This document shows, piece by piece, positions 24,257 to 32,094 of a DNA stretch of 48,864 nucleotides (position 1 is its first letter; every line of letters starts with the position of its first letter). The position numbers and the translations under genes were made by a program. The stretch spans positions 1 through 48,864 of the forward strand of contig CALVCT010000058.1 of NCBI GenBank assembly GCA_944326055.1, given 5' to 3'. Under the pieces are notes generated by a model, which saw only the letters and a program-made list of their open reading frames with translations, was not told the origin of the DNA and did no database searches. Origin of the DNA: an uncultured Erysipelotrichaceae bacterium. Its GTDB lineage: Bacteria; Bacillota_I; Bacilli_A; Erysipelotrichales; Erysipelotrichaceae.

Positions 24257-25969
24257 ATGAGAAGATCGATCATCGTTTTATTGACGATATTATTGAGTTT
24301 GATGCTTGTGGGTTGTGATAGCTCACAAAATACGACGACAGAGTTCGATGAGTGGGTAGATTCTTTACCGCTACGCTTATTAGACCCTCAAGATACAGCC
24401 TTTAATCAGCTTTTCATCCATCCAGAGGAGAGCCTAGGACAAAAGAAAGTCGAACTAAAGTGGCCTGAGTACTCTTTAGAGTACAATCGAGAATATAACG
24501 CGACTTGCGATGCGATATATGAAGAGCTTCTAGCCTATGATAGAGAAGCACTGACTACACCGCAAGCTGAGACTTATGATGTCTTAAAATGGGCTTTTGA
24601 GCCTACGGATGAGGAATATATCGACGCTTTTTACTATATCGCCAATAATCCATTAGGCGCATATACAGGCATCCTTTCAAATGTCATGATCACTTTCTAT
24701 TATCTGAATATCAATGATCTCATGGATGTCAAAAGTTTTGTCAATCTAATGGATGATCTTGATGATTTCGCTCAAACACTTATAGACTTTGAAAAAGAAC
24801 GTCAGGATGCTGGCTATGGTATGAGTCAAGATGAAGTCGATATGACGATAGCTGATGTGAACCAGACACTAGCTGTCGCTGATTTCAATTTCATCGTCGA
24901 TAGTTTCATCGAGAAGATAAACAAGACAGATCTTGAAGCTTCGACTAAAGAAGCTTATATCACCCAAGTCGCTTCTAATTTCGATGAGGCGATGGTCGAG
25001 TTCTATATGATCATCAAAGATGGACTTGAGTCACTTACAGTCAAGCAGATCGATGATGCGACGCTCTTTGATGTGCCATATGGCCCTGAATATTACGCTC
25101 AAGTCGTCTACGCAACGACAGGATATACTGATATGGATGAATATCGCACATATCTTGAGAGCCTTGAGTTGCGCTATGCTAGTGCTATCTTAGAGGGCTA
25201 TAGCGATGGTCTAGATGGTGATATCATCTATGATAGTGACGATCCTGAAGCTGTCATAGCTCATCTTAAAGAAGCGATGAAAGAGGACTTTCCAGAGACC
25301 AAAGACGTAGAGTATAAGATGATCGTCGCTCCTGATGCTATGGTCTCACTTATGGGTGCGACCTCAGCTTTCTATCTTATTGGAGCTCTAGATGATGATA
25401 CAGGTGTCCAGCAGATGACTTTGGTCGGCGATTATGATGACAGTGATTTTTTGACTATCGCTCATGAAGGATATCCTGGCCATATGTACCAGCATATCTA
25501 CGATGATAATGAGAACGATACGCCCTATATCATAAAGATGCTAGCGATCGATGGTTATACTGAAGGTTATGCCAATTATGTTGAAAGATATAGTGCGAAA
25601 TATGCTGATGATCCATCACTTGCTGGCGTGCAGAAAGATCTAGAGTCTTTTACAACGATCATGTGTCTACTTCTTGATTACGATATGCATTATCTAGGTA
25701 AAGAAGATACAAGCGACTTGGCAGCGATGATCGGTGTATCTAATGACAGTCCATTACTTGACCCGCTTATCAGACAAGTCCAGATGTCACCTGGCATCTT
25801 CATCAAATACTATGTCAGTGGTTCCCAAATCGCTGACTTACATGATGAAGTTGATGAAGTAGCTGGTAAAGATATTTCTGACTTTGACTTTCATACAGCT
25901 TTACTTAGCCACGGGCCAATGCCTATCGAACTGTTACGAAACTACGTCTTAGAAGACTTCAGTCAATGA
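24257..25969 (+). CDS. DUF885 family lipoprotein, predicted zinc metallopeptidase
   Basis: 570 aa with a lipoprotein signal (hydrophobic stretch 5-17, lipobox LVGC with Cys20), so it is anchored on the outer face of the membrane. The DUF885 motif TIAHEGYPGHMYQ carries the HExxxGH metal ligands, and ELLRNYV lies near the end as in the family. The substrate is unknown; peptide or peptidoglycan fragments are plausible. AAGGAG lies 6 nt upstream. Its 3' end forms one arm of a terminator. Confidence 0.88.
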   Translation: MRRSIIVLLTILLSLMLVGCDSSQNTTTEFDEWVDSLPLRLLDPQDTAFNQLFIHPEESLGQKKVELKWPEYSLEYNREYNATCDAIYEELLAYDREALTTPQAETYDVLKWAFEPTDEEYIDAFYYIANNPLGAYTGILSNVMITFYYLNINDLMDVKSFVNLMDDLDDFAQTLIDFEKERQDAGYGMSQDEVDMTIADVNQTLAVADFNFIVDSFIEKINKTDLEASTKEAYITQVASNFDEAMVEFYMIIKDGLESLTVKQIDDATLFDVPYGPEYYAQVVYATTGYTDMDEYRTYLESLELRYASAILEGYSDGLDGDIIYDSDDPEAVIAHLKEAMKEDFPETKDVEYKMIVAPDAMVSLMGATSAFYLIGALDDDTGVQQMTLVGDYDDSDFLTIAHEGYPGHMYQHIYDDNENDTPYIIKMLAIDGYTEGYANYVERYSAKYADDPSLAGVQKDLESFTTIMCLLLDYDMHYLGKEDTSDLAAMIGVSNDSPLLDPLIRQVQMSPGIFIKYYVSGSQIADLHDEVDEVAGKDISDFDFHTALLSHGPMPIELLRNYVLEDFSQ

Positions 25970-25979
25970 AGTCTTTTTT
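25953..25979 (+). terminator. Terminator overlapping the DUF885 stop codon
   Basis: AAGACTTCA (25953-25961) / TGAAGTCTT (25967-25975) is a perfect 9-bp stem with loop GTCAA and a run of six T (25974-25979). The TGA stop is the first part of the 3' arm. Confidence 0.88.
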
Positions 25980-26046
25980 GATAACTTATTTTATAAAGTA
26001 TGAAAGTATTATGAAGTAGATCAAAGCACATAAGAGGCTACCTTAG

Positions 26047-26139
26047 ATGTATCGTTTAGTGATCATGATCATCTATCTGACTTTCATTTCTGTCATGCGC
26101 AAGATAGTTCTATCACCATGCATTAAACATCATCAATGA
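26047..26139 (+). CDS. Candidate small hydrophobic peptide (30 aa)
   Basis: In the gap between the DUF885 gene and rpsP an ATG at 26047 opens 30 codons: MYRLVIMIIYLTFISV, then MRKIVLSPCIKHHQ, then TGA. It has one membrane-length hydrophobic segment and a basic tail, the look of small membrane peptides or type I toxins. AAGAGG lies 9 nt upstream. Half of the reading frame pairs with the downstream sequence in a large hairpin. No clear promoter is seen, so it may also be chance. Confidence 0.3.
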   Translation: MYRLVIMIIYLTFISVMRKIVLSPCIKHHQ

Positions 26140-26157
26140 AATGTTCAAAAGTCAGAT
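26075..26157 (+). repeat. Long inverted repeat upstream of rpsP
   Basis: ATCTGACTTT+CATTTC (26075-26090) pairs with GAAATG (26138-26143) and AAAGTCAGAT (26148-26157): 16 bp with a 4-nt bulge. Within the loop GATA/TATC can form a smaller hairpin. It lies ahead of the rpsP promoter, so it is not part of the rpsP leader. It could fold a small RNA or mask the small ORF. Confidence 0.6.
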
Positions 26158-26177
26158 GCATAGTAAAGTAAAAATAC

Positions 26178-26206
26178 TTGACATACTTTACCAGTTCGAT
26201 TATCAT
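26178..26206 (+). promoter_or_regulatory. Strong sigma-A promoter of rpsP-khpA
   Basis: A perfect TTGACA (26178-26183), exactly 17 bp, and TATCAT (26201-26206). This is the best -35 match in the window, fitting a ribosomal protein operon. The start is expected near 26213. Confidence 0.88.
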
Positions 26207-26233
26207 AACGAAGCTTAAAGGAGGTAAATGCAG

Positions 26234-26500
26234 ATGGCAGTTAAATTAAGATGTTTAAGGATGGGTGCCAAGAAAGCTCCATTTTATCGTATCGTTGCTG
26301 CTGATTCACGTGCACGTCGTGATGGCCGCAATATCGAAGTCGTAGGTACTTACAATCCAACAAAAGATCCAGCTATCATCAATATCGATGAAGAAAAAGC
26401 TCTTAAATGGCTCAACGATGGTGCTATCCCATCAGATACAGTCAAGAGCATCTTCAAGAAGGAAGGCATCTTAGCTAAGTATCTCGAAGGTAAGAAGTAA
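26234..26500 (+). CDS. rpsP: 30S ribosomal protein S16
   Basis: 88 aa beginning [21 protein letters not shown], as in all S16 proteins. The ATG at 26234 is preferred: AGGAGG (26219-26224) is 9 nt away, while the in-frame ATG at 26228 would be only 3 nt from it and adds two atypical residues. It overlaps khpA by one base (TAATG). Confidence 0.97.
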   Translation: MAVKLRCLRMGAKKAPFYRIVAADSRARRDGRNIEVVGTYNPTKDPAIINIDEEKALKWLNDGAIPSDTVKSIFKKEGILAKYLEGKK

Positions 26501-26745
26501 TGACTAATTACGAAGAAGTCTTGTTAGAGCTCGTCAAACCTTTGACTAGTGACCCTGATAGTGTCGTTGTCAAAAGGATGGGCTCTTTAGAAGAGAATGA
26601 GATCGTCCTTTATGTCTATGCGCCAAAAGAAGATCTAGCACGTCTTATCGGTCGTAAAGGCTCAATGGCTCAAAGCATCCGTACACTTTTACAGAGCTTG
26701 TGCCATGGTAAAAAGAGGATAGTCGTCAAGTTCGAAGAGATCTAA
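26500..26745 (+). CDS. khpA: KH-domain RNA-binding protein KhpA
   Basis: 81 aa with a single type II KH domain; the GxxG loop is in LIGRKGSMAQSIRTLL. KhpA, usually with KhpB, binds RNA and affects cell division and envelope homeostasis in Gram-positive bacteria. It is coupled to rpsP, the standard rpsP-khpA-rimM-trmD order, and followed by a terminator hairpin. Confidence 0.94.
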   Translation: MTNYEEVLLELVKPLTSDPDSVVVKRMGSLEENEIVLYVYAPKEDLARLIGRKGSMAQSIRTLLQSLCHGKKRIVVKFEEI

Positions 26746-26770
26746 AAAGGTGCATGACACCTTTTTGTTT
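26744..26770 (+). terminator. Terminator-like hairpin between khpA and rimM
   Basis: AAAAAGGTG (26744-26752) / CACCTTTTT (26758-26766) with loop CATGA; the 3' arm supplies a five-T run. It overlaps the khpA stop region, and rimM begins 4 nt after it. Confidence 0.75.
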
Positions 26771-27271
26771 ATGGAATACATATACATAGGAAAGATATTG
26801 AACACATTCGCTCTCAAAGGTGAAGTCAAAGTATCGATCGATACTGATTTTGTCGCTGAGAGATATAAGAAAGGCAGCACAGTCTATATCTTAGATAGTG
26901 AAGGATATAGGCCTTTTGTCGTTGAACACTATAGGTCCTACAAAGGTAATCTTATCGTCAAGTTCAAAGATCATGATGATATCAATGATATCGAGCGCTA
27001 TAAAGGCAACGATATCTACAAAGCGAAAGCTGATATCGAACCACTTGCAGATGGCGGATACTATTTTAATGATCTCATTGGCCTTGATGTATATGATGAT
27101 AAGAAGCTTGGTGAAGTGATAGATGTCGAAGAAGGTGTGCGCTATAACTTATTAAGAGTCAAGAAGATAGAGGGCGGTGTTTTTTTAATACCTTTTATCC
27201 CTGTCTTTATACAGGATGTCGACCTTAAAGAAAAGAGGATCTATATCAAGATGATCGAGGGTCTGCTATGA
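26771..27271 (+). CDS. rimM: 16S rRNA processing protein RimM
   Basis: RimM binds S19 and matures the 30S head. It has an N-terminal RimM domain (EYIYIGKILNTFALKGEVKV, DFVAERYKKGS) and a C-terminal PRC barrel (YYFNDLIGLDVYDD, FLIPFIPVFIQDVDL). ATG 26771 gives 166 aa and the family N terminus; the GTG at 26750 lies inside the upstream hairpin. No Shine-Dalgarno precedes either. The stop overlaps trmD as ATGA. Confidence 0.94.
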   Translation: MEYIYIGKILNTFALKGEVKVSIDTDFVAERYKKGSTVYILDSEGYRPFVVEHYRSYKGNLIVKFKDHDDINDIERYKGNDIYKAKADIEPLADGGYYFNDLIGLDVYDDKKLGEVIDVEEGVRYNLLRVKKIEGGVFLIPFIPVFIQDVDLKEKRIYIKMIEGLL

Positions 27272-28002
27272 AGATCAAGATACTGACGCTTTTTAAAGAG
27301 ATGTATGATGGGTTTCTAGATACTTCGATCATCAAAAGAGCTAGAGCCCTAGGACTTGTCGATATCGAGCTTGTCGATATCCGTGACTTCTCTGACAACA
27401 AGTATCGTCATGTCGATGATACACCTTATGGTGGTGGTGCAGGGATGCTCATGCAGGTCGGACCTATCGCTAGAGCCCTTGATAGCGTCAAGACTGAAAA
27501 GTCCTATACAGTCATGATGTCGCCTAAAGCTAAGCCCTATGATCAAGCTAAGGCTCGTGAGCTCGCTCACAAAGAAGAGATCATCATCATCTGTGGCCAT
27601 TATGAAGGAATAGATCATCGCGTCTCATCATTTGTCGATGAACATATCTCGATCGGTGATTATATCCTCACAGGTGGTGAGCTAGCTTCGATGGTCGTTG
27701 CTGATTCGATCATCCGCCTAAGAAAAGAAGTGATAAGTCCTGATTCACTCGATATTGAGTCTTATGATGATGATCTGTTAGAGTATCCACAATACACAAA
27801 ACCATATGACTATCAAGGGATGAAGGTCCCTGATATCTTACTAAGTGGTGATCACGCAAAGATCAGAAGATATAGACGTAAGATGGCGATCTATGAGACT
27901 CTTAAATATCGTAAAGACCTACTAAAAAAACATCATTTCACTGATGAAGACAAGCAATTATTAGAGGAGATATTAGAAGATATCAAAAATGGGAGACTAT
28001 GA
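27268..28002 (+). CDS. trmD: tRNA (guanine37-N1)-methyltransferase TrmD
   Basis: A SPOUT-fold methyltransferase of 244 aa making m1G37. Key segments are DDTPYGGGAGMLMQ, CGHYEGIDHRV and the knot region SIGDYILTGGELA, then a C-terminal helical domain. Its 3' end overlaps the convergent minus-strand gene by 20 nt. Confidence 0.97.
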   Translation: MKIKILTLFKEMYDGFLDTSIIKRARALGLVDIELVDIRDFSDNKYRHVDDTPYGGGAGMLMQVGPIARALDSVKTEKSYTVMMSPKAKPYDQAKARELAHKEEIIIICGHYEGIDHRVSSFVDEHISIGDYILTGGELASMVVADSIIRLRKEVISPDSLDIESYDDDLLEYPQYTKPYDYQGMKVPDILLSGDHAKIRRYRRKMAIYETLKYRKDLLKKHHFTDEDKQLLEEILEDIKNGRL

Positions 28003-28501
28003 ATGCCGCCCATTTTCTTTCTGATCGACCAACTTTGACTTCATCTAAAAGAGCAAGATAGTGATCTACACTTTCTTCTAGTGTCTTCAAATCGATGCCA
28101 AAACGTCTGATCTTTGAAGTAAGATCATAAAGTACAAATCCCATGGCGTGGCCTCTGGTATGAACGACCGACAGAGCTTGAGCTATTGCATGATATGAAG
28201 CGATCAGATATGGATCATCAGTCTTTTTAGCGAGACCATGGATCTCAAGTATCGCTGCCTTAGCTTCTTTCATCTTGATCTTACCACTGGCCCAATCCTT
28301 TACGATTTGATAGCGTTCATAGAGATATATGTCATCTTCAAGCTCATCGATCTTTTCTTTTACGAGTCTGAAACTCCATAAGATGAGATCAGTGTGAGCA
28401 GCATCATCTATCTTAAGTCTAAGGAGATCGAAGAGTTCATCATCTTTATCAAAGAGGATCTTCCTTCTTTGTCTCATTCTTCTTTCTAATACATCTTGCA
28501 T
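27983..28501 (-). CDS. Imm-5-like putative immunity protein
   Basis: The only minus-strand gene in the window, tail-to-tail with trmD. The protein of about 172 aa is all-helical, with a pattern I recognise from proteins annotated as putative immunity protein: DLILWSFRLVKEKI, IVKDWASGKIKMKEAKAAI, then ALSVVHTRGHAMGFVLYDL. The family is defined by association with toxin systems, and the real function is untested; no toxin gene is near. The ATG at 28501 is chosen because a TGTTACAAT -10 lies 6 nt upstream; ATG 28519 would precede that promoter's start point. Confidence 0.7.
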   Translation of the reverse strand: MQDVLERRMRQRRKILFDKDDELFDLLRLKIDDAAHTDLILWSFRLVKEKIDELEDDIYLYERYQIVKDWASGKIKMKEAKAAILEIHGLAKKTDDPYLIASYHAIAQALSVVHTRGHAMGFVLYDLTSKIRRFGIDLKTLEESVDHYLALLDEVKVGRSERKWAAFIVSHF

Positions 28502-28507
28502 GTGACG

Positions 28508-28516
28508 ATTGTAACA
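28508..28516 (-). promoter_or_regulatory. Extended -10 of the minus-strand gene (leaderless)
   Basis: Read on the minus strand, TGTTACAAT ends 6 nt before ATG 28501, so transcription should start at or next to the ATG. A possible TTGATT lies 14 bp upstream. It is divergent from the rplS promoter a few bases away. Confidence 0.5.
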
Positions 28517-28523
28517 CATTCAT

Positions 28524-28552
28524 TTGCAATCAACTAGCCATTGTGTTATATT
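28524..28552 (+). promoter_or_regulatory. Promoter of rplS
   Basis: TTGCAA (28524-28529), a 17-bp spacer and TATATT (28547-28552), with TGT before the -10. The start near 28559 leads directly into the L19 leader. Confidence 0.7.
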
Positions 28553-28561
28553 ATCAAGGCT

Positions 28562-28607
28562 TAGGCGATCGATGTTCCGCTGTGAGGTCTTCATAAGAGC
28601 GTTGATG
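28562..28607 (+). ncRNA. Ribosomal protein L19 leader
   Basis: The stretch containing GATGTTCCGCTGTGAGGTC and AAGAGCGTTGATG matches my recollection of the conserved Bacillota L19 leader, in which the flanking GATGTT.. and ..GCGTTGATG segments form the base of a small structured element. Its place directly before rplS supports autogenous control by L19. Confidence 0.8.
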
Positions 28608-28629
28608 TAAAAAAGAAAAGGAGATAGTT

Positions 28630-28977
28630 ATGAATCTAAGATTAGTTGAAGAAGTCACTAGGTCACAACTAAAGGACGATCGTCCAGAAGTCAGACCAGG
28701 CTACTTGGTCAGAGTAGATGTTCGTATCCAAGAAGGAAACAAATCACGTATCCAGGCTTTCGAAGGTACAGTTATCCGTGTTCAAGGCAGCGGTATCGGT
28801 GAGACTTTCACAGTTCGTAAGGTCTCAAGTGGTGTCGGTGTTGAAAGGACTTTCCCAATGCATTCTCCTATCGTTGAGAATGTCACAGTCATCCGTAAGG
28901 GTAAAGTCAGAAGAGCACGTCTATATTATCTGAGAGGACGTACTGGTAAAGCTGCGAGACTCAAAGAGATCCGCTGA
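28630..28977 (+). CDS. rplS: 50S ribosomal protein L19
   Basis: 115 aa, the typical length, with [29 protein letters not shown] and the C-terminal [19 protein letters not shown]. It sits at the 30S-50S interface. AAGGAG lies 7 nt before the ATG. A strong terminator follows. Confidence 0.97.
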   Translation: MNLRLVEEVTRSQLKDDRPEVRPGYLVRVDVRIQEGNKSRIQAFEGTVIRVQGSGIGETFTVRKVSSGVGVERTFPMHSPIVENVTVIRKGKVRRARLYYLRGRTGKAARLKEIR

Positions 28978-28982
28978 TATCG

Positions 28983-29010
28983 AAGGTCGCAAAGCGCGAC
29001 CTTTATTTCT
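28983..29010 (+). terminator. Terminator after rplS
   Basis: AAGGTCGC (28983-28990) / GCGACCTT (28996-29003) with loop AAAGC and a T-rich tail TTTATTTCT. Confidence 0.85.
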
Positions 29011-29022
29011 TAAGAGGTGCAT

Positions 29023-29559
29023 ATGGAAAATGAAGTAAAGAATACTGAAAAGAAGAAAAAAGATGAGAACTTCCTTTTTGATCTATTGAAAGATATCTTG
29101 ATCAGCTTAGTGATCATCGTCATCATGATCAATTTCATCGCGATACCTGTCAGAGTCGATGGTACTAGTATGTATCCTAATTTACATGATGGAGATTTTG
29201 GTTTCAGTGGTATCTTTACAAAGTGGTTTGGTATCGATAGATTCGATGTTGTCGTCATCGATTCTCCTAAGACCTCTAGTCGTATCGTCAAGAGGGTCAT
29301 CGGTCTGCCAGGTGAAACTATCGAATATAAAGACAATCAGTTATATATCGATGGTGTCGAATATGATGAACCGTATCTTGATGAGAGTGCCATCACAGAA
29401 GACTTCAGTGTAACATTAGCTGATGATGAATATTTCATGCTCGGAGATAATAGGAGAGTGAGTCGAGACTCACGTTATTATGGTCCTTTTACAGCAGAAG
29501 ATGTCATGGCCAAAGGTGTCTTAGTTCTGTGGCCTTTAGGGAATATCGGGGTCCACTAG
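29023..29559 (+). CDS. lepB: Signal peptidase I
   Basis: 178 aa, a Gram-positive-type enzyme: a charged N terminus, one membrane anchor (about 22-42), box B VDGTSMYP with nucleophile Ser49, the general base Lys90 in SRIVKRVIGLPGE, and the C-terminal GDNRRVSRDSR box. It removes signal peptides on the outer face of the membrane. ATG 29023 has GAGG 5 nt upstream; the GTG at 29017 overlaps that site. The next gene starts on its stop codon. Confidence 0.95.
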   Translation: MENEVKNTEKKKKDENFLFDLLKDILISLVIIVIMINFIAIPVRVDGTSMYPNLHDGDFGFSGIFTKWFGIDRFDVVVIDSPKTSSRIVKRVIGLPGETIEYKDNQLYIDGVEYDEPYLDESAITEDFSVTLADDEYFMLGDNRRVSRDSRYYGPFTAEDVMAKGVLVLWPLGNIGVH

Positions 29560-30596
29560 TGCGCTGTCGCTTCGTCGATCCCTATGATCCATTATATATC
29601 GAATATCACGACAAAGAGTGGGCTAAGCCCACTTTTGATGATGCTTATCTTTGGGAGATGCTGGTGTTAGAGATGATGCAGGCTGGCTTATCTTGGAAGA
29701 CAGTATTACATAAAAGAGAGGCGATGCGTCAAGCTTTTGATGATTTTGATGTCTTGAAGATAAGTCGATATGATGAAGCCAAGATCGATGAATTGCTTGA
29801 AACGCCTAATATCATCCATAATAGGCGCAAGATCAAAGCGATGATCGCTAATGCTGAGATATTCATTAAGATCGTATCTGAATATGGTTCTTTCTATGCT
29901 TATCTTAAAACTTTTACAAAGGGCCATATCATCTATGAAACGGGTCGAGTGAACTCGAGCCTATCAGACATGATCTCAAAAGATCTCTATGCAAAAGGTA
30001 TGCGTTTTGTGGGAAGCATCATCATCTACTCTTATCTTCAGGCGATAGGTGTGATCGATAGTCATGAGAAGGATTGTGACTTGTATGTCGATATCGAACT
30101 TGTCGATCCCAAAGACGATCTTGATTATGAAGCTAAACTTTTAAGTGATCCTCAGACGATGAGTTATAATGCAGGATATGATGTAGGCGGTAGATACGAC
30201 TATGAAAGTGGCTGTATCTATCTTGAAAAGAAAGATCATCATAAGCGTTATCAAAAGCGTCTAGCTAAAGGGTCTTATTTTGCTTATATCAGAGATCGAA
30301 AGCTAGATGATTACGTTGGTACTGTCGGCTTTCATTATGATGATGAAAGTGGTGTCTATATGTGCGACATCATCATCGAAGCTAGATATCGCAAAAGACA
30401 CTATTTCAAAAAAGCGATGTATCTTTTATTTATCAAAGCGAGTGATCGCGGCATCAAAGAACTATACGATATCTTCGATAAAGATAGGGGCGTCTTAGAT
30501 ATGTTCATGATGATCGGATTTGATGTCGTAAAAGAAGTACAGATAGAGCGTTTTGGCAAGTTCTGTGCGGGATATCTTGTAAGATGTGAGGTATAG
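29559..30596 (+). CDS. 3-methyladenine DNA glycosylase I fused to a GNAT acetyltransferase
   Basis: 345 aa with two parts. Residues 1-185 align by eye with Tag: Cys3, His17, catalytic-pocket Glu38 and Trp46 fall at the E. coli positions, and the C-terminal zinc pair is present in DSHEKDC. Tag excises 3-methyladenine from DNA. Residues of about 190-345 look like a GNAT domain (LVDPKDDLDYEAKLLSDP; YVGTVGFHYDDESGVYMCDIIIEARYRK; IGFDVVKEVQ), for which no substrate can be named. GTG 29559 shares its G with the lepB TAG and gives the family start (V)RCRF. There is no frameshift between the parts. Confidence 0.85.
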   Translation: MRCRFVDPYDPLYIEYHDKEWAKPTFDDAYLWEMLVLEMMQAGLSWKTVLHKREAMRQAFDDFDVLKISRYDEAKIDELLETPNIIHNRRKIKAMIANAEIFIKIVSEYGSFYAYLKTFTKGHIIYETGRVNSSLSDMISKDLYAKGMRFVGSIIIYSYLQAIGVIDSHEKDCDLYVDIELVDPKDDLDYEAKLLSDPQTMSYNAGYDVGGRYDYESGCIYLEKKDHHKRYQKRLAKGSYFAYIRDRKLDDYVGTVGFHYDDESGVYMCDIIIEARYRKRHYFKKAMYLLFIKASDRGIKELYDIFDKDRGVLDMFMMIGFDVVKEVQIERFGKFCAGYLVRCEV

Positions 30597-30598
30597 AT

Positions 30599-31465
30599 AT
30601 GGAAGAGAAGAAAGAAGTAAATGTGATAAATTGGTTCCCTGGCCACATGCAAAAGACAAGGCGACAGATGCAAGAGAATCTCAAACTTGTCGATATCGTC
30701 ATCGAGCTTAGGGATGCTAGATTGCCATTGTCCAGTGCTAATCCAATGATCGAAGAGATCATTGGTCAAAAACCTCGCCTTTTAGTCTTGACGAAAAGAG
30801 ATATGGCTGATCCTAAGGTGTTGAATGATTGGCTACGATATTTCAAAGCGCATGGTATCGAAGTCTTAGCGATCGATGCGACTCATGATGATCTAAAAAA
30901 GTTGATCGTTCCGACAGTCAAAGAATTGCTCAGGGACAAGTTAGAAAGAGCCAAAGCACGAGGAATACGCAAAAAGGTATTGAGGGCTATGATCTGTGGT
31001 ATACCTAACGTGGGCAAATCGACCTTCATCAACGGCATCGTCAAAAAAAGAGCGGCTAAAGTAGAGAATAGGCCAGGTGTTACAAGATCGCTTTCGTGGA
31101 TCAGGCTCAATGAAGATCTTGAACTATTAGATACGCCAGGTGTCTTATGGCCACGCCTTGAAGATCAGAAAGCCGCTAAGAAACTTGTCCTCATCGGTTC
31201 GATCAAGGATGAAGTCGTCGATCTTGATGCGGTAGTTTCTAGTGCACTTCTCTATCTTAAAGAACATTATCCATCTATACTCAAAGAGCGCTATCACCTA
31301 GAAGAATTGAATGAAGATCCCAAGATCATCTTAAATGATATCGCGATATCATTAAACCTATTAGCTGATGGCAAAGCAGATACAAAAAGAGCGCAAAATT
31401 TCATTCTTAAAGATATTCGCAGTGAAAGATTGAAAGGAATAAGTCTAGAAGAGCCAAATGAATAG
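30599..31465 (+). CDS. rbgA: Ribosome biogenesis GTPase RbgA (YlqF)
   Basis: 288 aa, a circularly permuted GTPase: the N-terminal NWFPGHMQKTRRQ, G4 TKRDMAD, G5 IDATHDD, then G1 GIPNVGKST, G2 and G3 DTPGVLWP, and a C-terminal ANTAR-like domain. RbgA drives a late step of 50S assembly. It sits between the rplS region and rnhB as in Bacillus and overlaps rnhB by 8 nt. Confidence 0.96.
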   Translation: MEEKKEVNVINWFPGHMQKTRRQMQENLKLVDIVIELRDARLPLSSANPMIEEIIGQKPRLLVLTKRDMADPKVLNDWLRYFKAHGIEVLAIDATHDDLKKLIVPTVKELLRDKLERAKARGIRKKVLRAMICGIPNVGKSTFINGIVKKRAAKVENRPGVTRSLSWIRLNEDLELLDTPGVLWPRLEDQKAAKKLVLIGSIKDEVVDLDAVVSSALLYLKEHYPSILKERYHLEELNEDPKIILNDIAISLNLLADGKADTKRAQNFILKDIRSERLKGISLEEPNE

Positions 31466-32060
31466 GACAGAAGATATCTATGAGAAGCTCTATCATCCAA
31501 AAGGAAAGACGATCATGGGCATCGATGAGGCTGGAAGAGGTCCGATCTGTGGACCTTTAGTCGTAGCTTGTTGCGTACTTCCGTGTGGGTATCAAAATGA
31601 GCAGATCTATGACTCAAAGAAACTCAGCAATAAAAAGCGAGAACTGTTGTATGATGTGATCAGAGAAGTGGCTCTATATTATAAGATCGAGGTCGTTTCA
31701 CCAAGGATCATCGATGAGAACAATATCTACCAGGCGACAAAAATGGCGATGGAGAGATTAGCTATGAGCTATCCTGTAGATCTTGTTATCACAGATGCGA
31801 TGAAGCTCGATATCGCTAAAGAGCATATCGCCCTTATCAAAGGCGATCAAAAAAGCATCGATATCGCTGCTGCCAGTATCTTAGCGAAGGTCACACGCGA
31901 TCATATCATGGGTGGCTATGATCTTATGTATCCGGAATATGGCTATAAGAGCCATGAAGGCTATTTCACAAAAAGACACAAAGAAGCATTAGAGAGGTAT
32001 GGATCAAGATCTTTCTACCGCTTTTCGTTTGAACCATCACAACGTTATAGAAGACAATAA
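31458..32060 (+). CDS. rnhB: Ribonuclease HII
   Basis: 200 aa; the catalytic acidic residues are in MGIDEAGRGPICGPLV and LVITDAMKL, with the C-terminal YPEYGYKSHEGYFTKRHKEAL. It removes RNA and single ribonucleotides from DNA. It is coupled to rbgA by overlap. A hairpin begins within its stop codon. Confidence 0.96.
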   Translation: MNRTEDIYEKLYHPKGKTIMGIDEAGRGPICGPLVVACCVLPCGYQNEQIYDSKKLSNKKRELLYDVIREVALYYKIEVVSPRIIDENNIYQATKMAMERLAMSYPVDLVITDAMKLDIAKEHIALIKGDQKSIDIAAASILAKVTRDHIMGGYDLMYPEYGYKSHEGYFTKRHKEALERYGSRSFYRFSFEPSQRYRRQ

Positions 32061-32084
32061 GGGATGATCTAAAGATCGTCCCTT
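32059..32084 (+). other. Strong hairpin between rnhB and dprA
   Basis: AAGGGATGATCT (32059-32070) pairs over 12 bp with AGATCGTCCCTT (32073-32084), with one G-U pair and a minimal loop. It is followed by TATATATATG rather than a T-run, so it is a poor terminator. It ends 10 nt before the dprA ATG, which has no Shine-Dalgarno. Confidence 0.6.
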
Positions 32085-32094
32085 ATATATATGT

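Noticed and set aside
29559-30596. Two genes joined by a sequencing error
   Set aside because: The frame is continuous, codon use is uniform, and no second ribosome-binding site or start is seen at the domain boundary near 30110.
30401-30769. 122-codon minus-strand open frame across the Tag-GNAT / rbgA junction
   Set aside because: Covers two conserved plus-strand genes and shows no family features.
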